A stretch of 64,000 bases of DNA from Osedax frankpressi (lineage: Eukaryota > Annelida > Polychaeta > Sabellida > Siboglinidae): NCBI GenBank assembly GCA_964035775.1, contig OZ038312.1, positions 37,365,383-37,429,382 on the forward strand. The letters run 5' to 3'. A model generated the notes under the pieces. The model had not been told where the DNA came from, ran no database searches, and saw nothing but the letters and a program-made list of their open reading frames with translations. Shown piece by piece: positions 46,552-59,300 of this stretch. How positions within the stretch are numbered: the stretch's first letter is position 1; each line of letters opens with the position of its first letter. A program made the translations under genes and the position numbers.

Positions 46552-46825
46552 GTTACAGCGAACACTACTTAAGTGGTAAACAATAGTAATTTATTCAAAA
46601 TCAACTTACTGTAGGCATATCGGAATAACTGAACATTTTAGTACTAAATCATTGGTATTAAGAAAATTATTTTAAAAACTCGCAGCAATTCCGCGAACTC
46701 ACATATATTATTGCAGTGGATTAAATTGATAATTTCCTCTCCTTTTATACTCTAAATTACATTTAAACAATAGCTCTAGAAATTCACATTATTGCCAAAT
46801 ATAATAAGAATGAATTATTTCTCAG

Positions 46826-49800
46826 AACTCAAAACAAATTCGAATTCTCACCCTCAACAAAAATGAAAACAACATCTCAAAATTATTTACTCTAAAAAAA
46901 GGTTATATTCACTTGAGATATTAAAAACCCTTACATGAAATTATTATACCTTCGGTCATAATATAATCGCAGGATGGACATTACATTTCGTGCCTGGACC
47001 TAGTTTAGTAGGCCACAACATCACCTTGTACGTGAACCATCCGTTGACTAACAACGACGTCGAAAATGACAGATCCGAGTTTCGCGTTCTTCCCTGGTTA
47101 ATACTGTTTCAGAATTCAGCATGAAATTCATTAGCTTCTCGATACCGATTACTGATTCTCTACTTGTCTTGCAACAGGTACAGCTACGTGGAATCTAATA
47201 ACAGCGTGTATAATATATACACAAGTGTTAAAATCAGGATTGCTGGCACTTTTCGCTACTTATTCCATATAGGAGATTCAAGGTCAGATATCCCTCTCCC
47301 ATTCCCTGTCCCATTCCCATTCCCTGTCCCTGTCCCCTCTCCATCTCCTTATCTCTTTCCCTCTCTCTCCCCTTCCTCTCCCTCTTCTTCTTCTTCTTCT
47401 CCCTCTCCATCGCCCTCTTCCATCCCCTCTCGCATTCCTTCTCCCTCTCCATCTCCCTCTTTAATGTCTAATTCTCATTCAGATCAGTGTGTGGGGAAGG
47501 CCATTTCATCGTGGAGCCTCATCTCGACTTTAATGGTCAAACCGACATGAACTCTGACCTCGATGATATTCGATGCCAAACTGTAATTTCAAAACTACTT
47601 GGACCCTTGGACGAGTGGTTGCCACGGTTACGTGTAACCAAGGAAACGGGATACAATATGGTATAGTTTATGCTTTTCTACTTCTATCATTTGCTCAGCT
47701 ATTCCAACCTCTCTCACTCTTCTTTAAACCCAACAGGTGCATTTCACGCCCACGCAAGAGTTGGGTAAAAGTGAATCTTCATACTGTATCAAAGATCAAT
47801 TGTCTACTAATCCCAATTTCAAAGGAAAGCCTGGATTCGGAGTCGAAGAAGTAGTTTCGTACATGCGCAAGGAATGGAAGGTTTTCAGCCTCGATGACTG
47901 CAAGTTAAATTGTATGCGAGGAGTACATTAGAAATAACTTTGAAATTCTAGAAATACCGACTAGTAATGTTACCAGTAATATTATAGTTCATGGTACTAG
48001 TAATGTTACCATAGTAATATTATAGTTCATGGTACTAGTAATGTTACCAGTAATATTATAGTTCATGGTACTAGTAATGTTACCAGTAATATTATAGTTC
48101 ATGGTACTAGTAATGTTATCATAGTAATATTATAGTTCATGGTACTAGTAATGTTACCAGTAATATTATAGTTCATGGTACTAGTAATGTTACCAGTAAT
48201 ATTATAGTTCATGGTACTAGTAATGTTATCAGTAATATTATAGTTCATGGTACTAGTAATGTTACCAGTAATATTATAGTTCATGGTACTAGTAATGTTA
48301 TCATAGTAATATTATAGTTCATGGTACTAGTAATGTTATCATAGTAATATTATAGTTCATGGTACTAGTAATGTTATCATAGTAATATTATAGTTCATGG
48401 TACTAGTAATGTTATCATAGTAATATTATAGTTCATGGTACTAGTAATGTTATCATAGTAATATTATTGTTCATGGTACTAGTAATGTTATCATAGTAAT
48501 ATTATTGTTCATGGTACTAGTAATGTTATCATAGTAATATTATAGTTCATGGTACTAGTAATGTTATCAGTAATATTATAGTTCATGGTACTAGTAATGT
48601 TATCATAGTAATATTATTGTTCATGGTACTAGTAATGTTATCATAGTAATATTATGGTTCATGGTACTAGTAATGTTATCATAGTAATATTATTGTTCAT
48701 GGTACTAGTAATGTTATCATAGTAATATTATGGTTCATGGTACTAGTAATGTTATCATAGTAATATTATTGTTCATGGTACTAGTAATGTTACCAGTAAT
48801 ATTATAGTTCATGGTACTAGTAATGTTACCATAGTAATATTATAGTTCATGGTACTAGTAATGTTATCAGTAATATTATAGTTCATGGTACTAGTAATGT
48901 TAACATAGTAATATTATAGTTCATGGTACTAGTAATGTTAACATAGTAATATTATAGTTCATGGTACTAGTAATGTTACCATAGTAATATTATAGTTCAT
49001 GGTACTAGTAATGTTATCATAGTAATATTATAGTTCATGGTACTAGTAATGTTACCATAGTAATATTATAGTTCATGGTACTAGTAATGTTACCATAGTA
49101 ATATTATAGTTCATGGTACTAGTAATGTTATCATAGTAATATTATAGTTCATGGTACTAGTAATGTTATCATAGTAATATTATAGTTCATGGTACTAGTA
49201 ATATTATAGTTCATGGTACTAGTAATGTTATCATAGTAATATTATAGTTCATTACGTAGATATTAAGCAATAACTAAATAATAACAATTATAGAAAATGT
49301 TATCGTTGCAAACTAAATTAACGTGATATTTCAGAATTATTTGATTCAAAAGAGATTTAAACCACCTCCTGAAAGATATCTCCTCCATTATCTTCTCAAG
49401 TAATCCATTACATCATTCATTACATCATCCATTGCATTCCTCTTCCCGGCTCCCTGCTCAACTGACACTAATTCCCCACACTATTCACCGCACACTCCAC
49501 CGTGTTCATCTCTAGCGCAGCCCCGCCTGCCAACGGGTCCACTAGCCTGTGCTCCCTCCTAGTTCACCCGTGACAACGCCCAAACCCTAGAGCCTAAAAC
49601 TAACGGCCCTCGTATATTGCAGATGCTCAGCATGGCCGATTTGGTGTTGAACCATACGGCCAACGAGTCTCCGTGGTTACTAGAACATCCCGAGTGCGCT
49701 TACTCGACCGCGACGGCTCCTCACCTTCGACCCGCCTACCTTCTCGACCGCTACCTCGACCGACTGTCCACTGATTACTCTTCTCGTGTCTATGCACAGG

Positions 49801-52800
49801 GTGAATTCGACGAACACTTTGTTGCCGTTGGTAACTGCCTGTTTTCCTGTTCCCTTCTCTATTGTTCCCTTCTCTATTGTTCCCTTCTCTATTGTTCCCT
49901 TCTCTATTGTTCCCTTCTCTATTGTTCCCTTCTTTATTGTCCTCAACCTTATCTCATAATTACACAATTAAGCACTCGAAGAAGTTCATTAACTTCTTTC
50001 CTCGTCTATTTCCTATTCTAGTTAATTTAACTTCCTTTTTAATTAATTTTAACTTCCTTTTAAATTACATATTCACTTCCATTTCCATCTCATATCTCTC
50101 CCTCTGCAATTCCATTTAAACTGAATTATGCCTCTCTAAAAATACTCTCAAATCAATCATAAGTTGCTCGAAGAGAAGATTACCAGAGATTTCCACTCGG
50201 AGCTCAAATTGCACGAATTCTACATGTTACACATCGACGAAACCATGGAATGCTACCTCAAGCACTTGAAGGGTAAGCGACCGCCCGTAACCACGACAAC
50301 CACTACACTTCGATGTAGTCTCCGTAGGCTATCGCAAACTACGACGTAGTCCGAAGTCGTTGGAGCGTATCCGAGCGTGTTAATTGGTAGCCTTCGCATT
50401 TACCATTTACGTTTAATTCCTCGTAGGTGGCGCCGGCGTCAAGCCTGCCTCGCAAGGTCGCCTCCACATTATCCAAGACAAACGATACAATCGCTTGTCG
50501 TGTAGTATTGACTTCGACGCCGCCATTCGCAGATACGGGTTAGTCGCGGTACTCCGTTTTGTGGTACGCCTAGAACCCCGCTAGACGGCACCCTCGAGCG
50601 CAACGACCCCCGACCTCAAATGACCCGACAACACCGTAGCTCCGATATCTCGGCCCTACGCGGCGAATTGGAGCGTTTGAACAACTCGGTCTATGAGCGT
50701 ATCTCCGAAGTGTTGAAATACTCGGTAGGCAACTTCCTCGACAATGTCCGCTGGAGATTTGTAATGGACCACGGACTCAAGCTGCAGGCAATCACCAAAG
50801 ATACCCCTCTAATGTGGAAGTATGTACTTACTTATGTTTGTCTGCTTAACCCTTAACATATGAAACTACAATATATTTATTCTTGCTTTTCATTTTTTCT
50901 AGTTACTTCATTATCCCGACAGAAAGATTTGAAACATTAGCTCAGGTTTTAAATTAAAAATCATTTAAGAAATTTAACACATACTTTCTCCTTCCGCTCC
51001 CTCCCTCCCTCCCTCCCTCCCCCTCCCTCCCCTCCCTCCCTCCCTCCCTCCCTCCCTCCCTCCCCTCCCTCCTCCCTCCTCCCTCCCTCCCTCCCTCCCT
51101 CCCTCCCTCCCCTCCCTCCCTCCCTCCTCCCTCCCTCCCTCCCTCCCTCCCTCCCTCCCTCCCTCCCTCCTCCCTCCCTCCTCCCTCCCTCCCTCCCCTC
51201 CCTCCCTCCCTCCCCTCCCTCCCTCCCCTCCCTCCCTCCCTCCCTCCCTCCCTCCCTCCCTCCCTCCCTCCCTCCCTCCCTCCTCCCTCCCTCCCTCCCT
51301 CCCTCCCTCCCTCCCTCCCTCCCTCCCTCCCTCCCTCCCTCCCTCCCTCCCTCCCTCCCTACCTCCCTCACACACACACCAAACAGGAAGAACAATATAT
51401 GAATAGTAATAATGATAAATACTGCATGGCTCATAATGGATGGGTTATGAATGCAGACCCGATGTTGAATTTTGCCGAGGAAGGTATTTTTACTAATAAA
51501 TAAATAAATTGTTTCCTATAGCAACTAATATTGCAACTGATTTAATATTAATAAACTAGATCTATTTATCTTTGCTATGTGTCAATAGAACAGAAACTGG
51601 TATATATGTATAATAATTACACCGTTTATTTCTTTATTATTTACATTTTACAAGCAGTTTCTATATAAACAAATATTTATTAAATCAATAATTCTATGAA
51701 TTATAGAAATTATATTCTATTTAATTTTGTCCTTGTGTTGTTTGAATCTATAATTAGTAATTACCATATATATTATATATATTATATATATTTAGTATAT
51801 TGTATACTCTATTTGTACTATTTTACTGTATATTTCTGATATGTTTGGAGTTACTAGATATCAATTACGAATAAAAGTAAAACTAAAATATCAATTCTGT
51901 TGTTATAGATTTTACTTATATAATGTATTTATTTTAGTGAACTTGACAAGAATATATAAAATCATCTTCCTTCGAATAACTAACTTCTTAATATCATTCT
52001 GTCTTTCCTAATTATTAACTCTAGTTTATTTCTTTATTCCCAGATATATTGTACAGTTATATCTATTAGAAACAAATTGATTTCATACTACGATGTTCCT
52101 CGTGACCAACTCCTTTAGCCCGAGTCACCTTTGACCTTTTTGCGGGCGTTTCTCAGATTCTCAGGTGTATCTACGCCGCGAGTTGATTCCCTGGGGTGAC
52201 AGCGTGAAACTACGCTACGGTGCTGCCCCCGACGGCAGTTTCCTGTGGAGCCATATGGCCGAGTACTGCAGACGTACCGCCAGGGTCTTCCATGCCGTCA
52301 GACTCGACAACTGCCACAGTACGCCGCTACACGTCGCCAACGTTAGAGGGGTCGCACCGAGGTCACCGGGGTCATCTCGTAGAGGTCAGCGCGGGGTCGC
52401 GACATTTTACATAGACTAGTTTATATAGCCCTCGTTGAGACCTATAGGGGCTCCAACACTCCGCGATAGTCTAGCGATCTCTTACGTTGACCTTTAACCC
52501 CTAGTTCATGTTGACTGAGGCGAGGAAAGTTCGACCCGACCTCTACGTGATTGCCGAATTATTCACCAATAACCTTGACACCGACTGCCTGTACATCAAC
52601 ACATTGGGACTGAACTCACTAGTCAGGGGTGAGTAATATGTAGTCTAGTGTGTGTGTGTGTGCGTGTGTGTGTGTATGTGTGGGTGTGTGTGCGTGTCTG
52701 TGTGTGTGTGTGTAAGTTTACATCTCGTAATTATTTGATAAAACATAAATAATAATAAATTAATATATATTTTTTATTGAAAAAGAAAAAATCTAATATT

Positions 52801-53351
52801 TTGAGGTTTGATAAATTGTAAAATAAACGTAATTAGTGTCGTGATATTTAATAATAAGTGTTGGTTTTAATTTAGTTGGACATTTTTTAGATTGATTGTA
52901 ATGTGAAATTGTTTTAGAGAAATACATTTTTTAGAGGTTGAATTAATATCTATTAATAAAGCCAAATTTGATATTTCCATATTTCTAAGAGATGTCATGT
53001 AAGTATTGTCTAGTCGTAGGATCTTAGTTCTATATCCTTTGTCTTGATGTCAATCAGTTATCTTAAATTGTATGTTTGTTCGTAATAGTTTCGCTAAGTA
53101 TCGTTAGTAATTTGTAACTAATAAAGTTTGCAATATTGCATCTACTTTGATGTGTGACGCAGTTCCGTAATGTTGGTTGAGTAGTCTTTCTTTTTTGTTC
53201 AAAAGCATTCTAATGATTCTATTGACACTTTTCTTATAGTATAACATATTGTCCTCAGTTGTTGAGGAGAATATTAGTGTATATATATATATGTATATAC
53301 ATATATATATATATATATCTATATACATATATATATATATGTATGTATATA

Positions 53352-53393
<42 letters not shown>

Positions 53394-56300
53394 TAGTTAT
53401 ATAACACTCTTCATAAAAACCCATATAACAATTTCAGAAGCCTTGAATCCAGTAGATTCAGGTCAGATGAGCGCCTGCATCCACGAAGCTGGTGGGGAAC
53501 CAATCGGCAGCACCATAAAACCGTTTGCTCGGGAGCTGAGAGCCACGCCTCCTCACGTCATGCTGCTCGACCAATCGCACGACAATCCGACCTTCACCGA
53601 GGTCGTAGTCGTTGCCTTAAATCGCGGGGGTCGTTTTCACCTTCGACGTCCCGCGGGAACCATCAGCCGCGCCCCAATCAAAGCTCCATCCCCGGACACC
53701 CGAGCTCCACGCGATTGTTACCAGTTTATTGATAACTAAACCGACAACAAACAGAAAAGAACTGTTTACGATACTTTGCCAACCTGTGCCTTGATCTGCA
53801 TGGCTCTCTCTGCAACTGGAAGTAATCGCGGCAGCGATGAGCTCTTTCGAAGTCACGTTAGAAATGTTCAGCGTGTCCTTGTCAGTGTCATCTGTGTCAC
53901 TGTTACGTCCTATTGATGTAGTATGGCCTATTGCGACGTCCTTGTCATACCATTGTTTGTGTTAGTGTTATATCATTTTTATTTCATTGTTATGTCATTG
54001 TTATATAATTGTGATGACCATGTTATAATATATATTATGTAATTTCGTAATTTCCATATAACATCGGTAAATTATAATTACAATATATTAACAAAGTACT
54101 TACAATGTATTTACAAAGTACTTACAATGTATTTAACAATGTACTTATAATATATTTACAAAGTACTTACAATATATTTACAAAGTATTTGCAATGTATT
54201 TACAAAGTACTTACAATGTATTTACAAAGTAATTGCAATGTATTTACAAAGTACTTGCAATGTATTTACAAAGTACTTACAATGTATTTACAAAGTACTT
54301 ACAATGTATTTACAAAGTACTTACAATATATTTAAAATGTTCTTAAGGTAGATGTTGTGAAAGAAACTAAACTGTATCCTAAATACAGTGAAAATACATT
54401 ACTCAAGGGTATTTGTAAAGTGAAACAATTTCTGAATGAACTGCATTCTTATCTCAGTGAGAATAACTATAGTCAGGTTTGTCTACATTATATGTCTACA
54501 TTCTACATTGTATGTTTACATTCTACATTCTATATTGTATTTCTTCATTGTATGTTTACATTCTACATTATATGTCTACCTTTTATATTATATGTCTACA
54601 TTATACATTTTATGTTTACATTATACATTATATGTCTACCTTTTACATTATATGTCTACCTTTTACATTATTTGTCTACATTCTACATTATATGTCTACA
54701 TTCTACTTTGTATGTTTACATTCTACATTCTATATTGTATTTCTTCATTGTATGTATACATTCTACATTATATGTCTACATTCTACATTGTATGTTTACA
54801 TTCTACATTGTATGTCTACCTTCTACATTGTATGTTTACATTATACATTATATGTCTACCTTTTACATTATATGTCTACCTTTTACATTATATGTCTACA
54901 TTCTACATTGTATTTTACATTCTACATTGTATTACTTCATTGTATGTCTACATTCTACATTGTATATTTACATTCTACATTATATATCTACATACTCCAT
55001 TATATGTCTACATTCTACATTGTATGTTTACATTATACATTGTATGTCTACATTCTATGTCTACCTTCTATATTGAATGTCTACATTATATTTGTACATT
55101 GTATGTCTATATTCTACATTCTATGTCTACATTATACATTGTATGTCTACATTCTACATTGTATTTCTACATTGTATGTCTACATTCTACATTGTATTTC
55201 TATATTCTACATTACATGGCTGCAATATAAATTAAATTTCGACTTTCTATTTTTAATTAATTTGATTGAGTAATTAAGTTTTTTACTCATTTTAGCTAAA
55301 CACTAAGTTTAACTCCAGTGACTTCCAGTAACATGATTACACTCTCTAACATAATTACACTCTCTAACATGATTACACTCTCTAACATGATTACACTCTC
55401 TAACATGATTACACTCTCTAACATGATTACACTCTCTAACATGATTACACTCTCTAACATGATTACACTCTCTAACATGATTACACTCTCTAACATGATT
55501 ACACTCTCTAACATGATTACACTCTCTAACATGATTACACTCTCTAACATGATTACACTCTCTAACATGATTACACTCTCTAACATGATTACACTCTCTA
55601 ATATGATTACACTCTCTAACATGATTACACTCTCTAACATGATTACACTCTCTAACATGATTACACTCCTAACATGATTACACTCTCTAACATGATTACA
55701 CTCTCTAACATGATTATACTCTCTAACATGATTACACTCTCTAACATGATTACACTCTCTAACATGAATACACTCTCTAACATGATTACACTCTCTAACA
55801 TGATTACACTCTCTAACATGATTACACTCTCTAACATGATTACACTCTCTAACATAATTAAACTCTCTAACATGATTACATTCTCTAACATAATTACACT
55901 TTCTAACATGATTACATTCTCTAACATGATTACACTCTCTAACATGATTACATTCTCTAACTTTATTACACTCTCTAACATGATTACACTCTCTAACATG
56001 ATTACACTCTCTAACATGATTACACTCTCTAACATGATTACACTCTCTAACATGATTACACTCTCTAACATGATTACACTCCCTAACATGATTACACTTT
56101 CTAACATGATTACATTCTCTAACATGATTACACTCTCTAACATGATTACATTCTCTAACTTTATTACACTCTCTAACATGATTACACTCTCTAACATGAT
56201 TACACTCTCTAACATGATTACACTCTCTAACATAATTACACTCTCTAACATGAGTACACACTCTAACATGATTACACTCTCTAACATGATTACACTCTCT

Positions 56301-59300
56301 AACATGATTACACTCTCTAACATTATTACCCTCTCTAACATGATTACACTCTCTAACATGATTACACTCTCTAACATGATTACACTCTCTAACATGATTA
56401 CACTCTCTAACATGATTACATTCTCTAACATGATTACACTCTCTAACATGATTACACTCTCTAACATGATTACACTCTCTAATATGATTACACTCTCTAA
56501 CATGATTACACTCTCTAACATGATTACATTCTCTAACTTTATTACACTCTCTAACATGATTACACTCTCTAACATGATTACACTCTCTAACATAATTACA
56601 CTCTCTAACATGATTACACTCTCTAGCATGATTACACTCTCTAACATGATTACACTCTCTAACATGATTACACTCTCTAACATGATTACACTCTCTAACA
56701 TGATTACACTCTCTAACATGATTACACTCTCTAAAATGATTACACTCTCTAACATGATTACACTCTCTAACATGATTACACTCTCTAACATGATTACACT
56801 CTCTAACATGATTACACTCTCTAACATGATTACACTCTCTAACATGATTACACTCTCTAACATGATTACACTCTCTAACATGATTACACTCTCTAATTTG
56901 ATTACACTCTCTAACATGATTACACTCTCTAACATGATTACACTCTCTAACATAATTACACTCTTTAACATAATTACACTCTCTAACATGATTACACTCT
57001 CTAACATGATTACACTCTCTAACATGATTACACTCTCTAACATGATTACACTCTCTAACATGATTACACTCTCTAACATGATTACACTCTCTAACATAAT
57101 TACACTCTCTAACATAATTACACTCTCTAACATAATTACACTCTCTAACATGATTACACTCTCTAACATGATTACACTCTCTAACATGATTACACTCTCT
57201 AACATGATTACACTCTCTAACATAATTACACTCTCTAACATAATTACACTCTCTAACATGATTACACTCTCTAACATGATTACACTCTCTAACATAATTA
57301 CACTCTCTAACATAATTACACTCTTTAACATAATTACACTCTCTAACATGATTACACTCTCTAACATAATTACACTCTTTAACATGATTACACTCTCTAA
57401 AACTTCACTTTTGCATCTGTTCCCCTTTTCACTATAATTCGTAATAATCACATATCAATAACTCTTTTAATGTAATTAAGAATATTATTTTTATTTCAGA
57501 TTTTTGTCGACAAAAGGGATCATGATATCACCGTAGTAACCAGACATAACCCTGTCACACATAAAAACATTATTATGGTAACTAGGTCAAAGTTCAATGA
57601 TGCTGCGTCCACTGATAGTGTTAATATTGATATACCAGGTAATTATTACACTTTTATTCCTCCGTCTATCTCACATTTCTTCCTTTTTTCCTTTCTCGTT
57701 ATCAATTGTTTGTTCTTTTCTTATCTTATCTCGCTATCCTTTATCCTTTATCCCTTCACTTCACTATTTATTTCCAATGTCTCCGAAGAATCTGACTACC
57801 ATTTTATCTCCGGACCACTCTTAACCGATACACTACCTACAGGCATCCTGAATAGAATAGTGTATGAGGCTTCGTTAACTGTCAATCAAACTGAAATTCA
57901 CAACAAAACATCCGATACATTAGAATTAAAAGGTCAAACCGAATATAATTGTACGACGAAAATAGACATCGATATTGGTCAAAGTGAAAAGGTGAAGGCT
58001 ATTAGAAATATTTAATGGCTAATTAAAGTATCGCGATTAACTTTACATTAATCGTATTCTCGTATCAGATTAGGTATTGCAGTGAATCCAAATCCTTAGA
58101 AATATTCAATTTACTTCCAGGATCTTTTGTTTGCTTTAGGTTTTATTTTGCGAATTTAAAAACTAATTCTCTATTTTGACATGATAATTTTATATTTTTT
58201 TTTACTTTACTTCTAGAATTAATTTTCCATATCTACGCAGCACAATTTTGAGAGAAAAGGAAAAGAAATCTATCATTGAAATTAGAGCATTGCTATCGTT
58301 ATTCGGTTATCGGATGAAGACCTATAGGTTTTTACGTCGGACTTCCGTAGATTAAACTTTACGATATTCATTTTGAATTAGTGGCCGCGACTTGAGTTTG
58401 ATTGACGGTAACAAACTGGAGAATATCGCTGCGAGTCTCACTCTTTCGGCGCTCGGTTACGCCCTCTATCGAGTGAATGGCGAGACACCTGGTGACCAAG
58501 TTTACAATATTCCCGGGTATGGTGAAATGTGTTTCTGCGGTCTACAAGGTACTTGAGTAACTTATCATAAAAAAACAAACATCTTTGTTGTTATTTTAAT
58601 TTAAATTCAATTATATTTCATTAAAAAAGGTGTGGTTTCTATCGTATATGAAATTCGGAAAAATAATAACCTTGGCCACGCCTTATGTAATAATTTGAGA
58701 GAAGGTGATTGGCTAATGGATTACATCTCTTCTCGTCTAATCAGAAATGAACCGACAAAATTGGTTGGTTTTATTAATTTGTTTGGTTTAGAAATTTAGG
58801 CCTCAAAAGAATTCAATAAATATTTCATGTAATAAATTTGTTTTCACAAATTTGTTAAAATCAATCTAAAAGTCATTTTAATAACGGCTTTAAGTTTTAT
58901 CGAAAGAAACGTACCGTTGAAAATAATCTACATTATTTGTGAACTTCCCAATGTCGATGGGTCTTTAGCTCGGAGAGTGGTTTGCCGATGTTTTCTCTCG
59001 GTTGCGTTCGGTTGCCCGCCACCTGATCCCAAGTTATTTCTGCGCAGTCGTCGAAGGAGTTCATTCGCTGTTGGAGGAAGTTGGAGTTGCACGCATGTCG
59101 AGGTTACTCGATATCATATTTGTAGAGTTCATACGGGTTCAGAATTTAATTTTATACAATATCCTTTGAACAACGGTTTATTTTGAATTCCTTCAAATTG
59201 ATGGATTAAAACCCAAACCACCTGATACGGGGATAGATTGTGCATTTATAATTTACACAAAACTCTATACGTTTTAGAATCTAAAATATTAAAATTGCAG

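Larger units (their letters stand above)
47178..54476 (+). other. AGL: AGL glucanotransferase (GH13-like) half
   Basis: Family landmarks in order: [20 protein letters not shown] (47483), [12 protein letters not shown] (47737), [15 protein letters not shown] and EHPECAYS (49623), [12 protein letters not shown] (51387), [18 protein letters not shown] and [16 protein letters not shown] with the nucleophile Asp (52157), [11 protein letters not shown] with the acid/base Glu (52505), [14 protein letters not shown] with the third catalytic-site Asp (53438), and [14 protein letters not shown] (53755). All three conserved GH13 acidic residues are visible, so the transferase site appears intact. The N-terminal exons 46826-47096 give the beta-rich start ([20 protein letters not shown]). 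Confidence 0.93.

Noticed and set aside
53602-53754. Continuation of the AGL open frame past 53601 as coding
   Set aside because: The next conserved AGL segment (RTVYDTLPT...SATGSNRG) lies in another frame from 53755 with a good acceptor. The read-through peptide has no AGL similarity.
55296-57451. Frames (MLESVI)n and (MITLSN)n of 300-600 codons
   Set aside because: 18-bp satellite in an AGL intron. No coding signature beyond the repeat.
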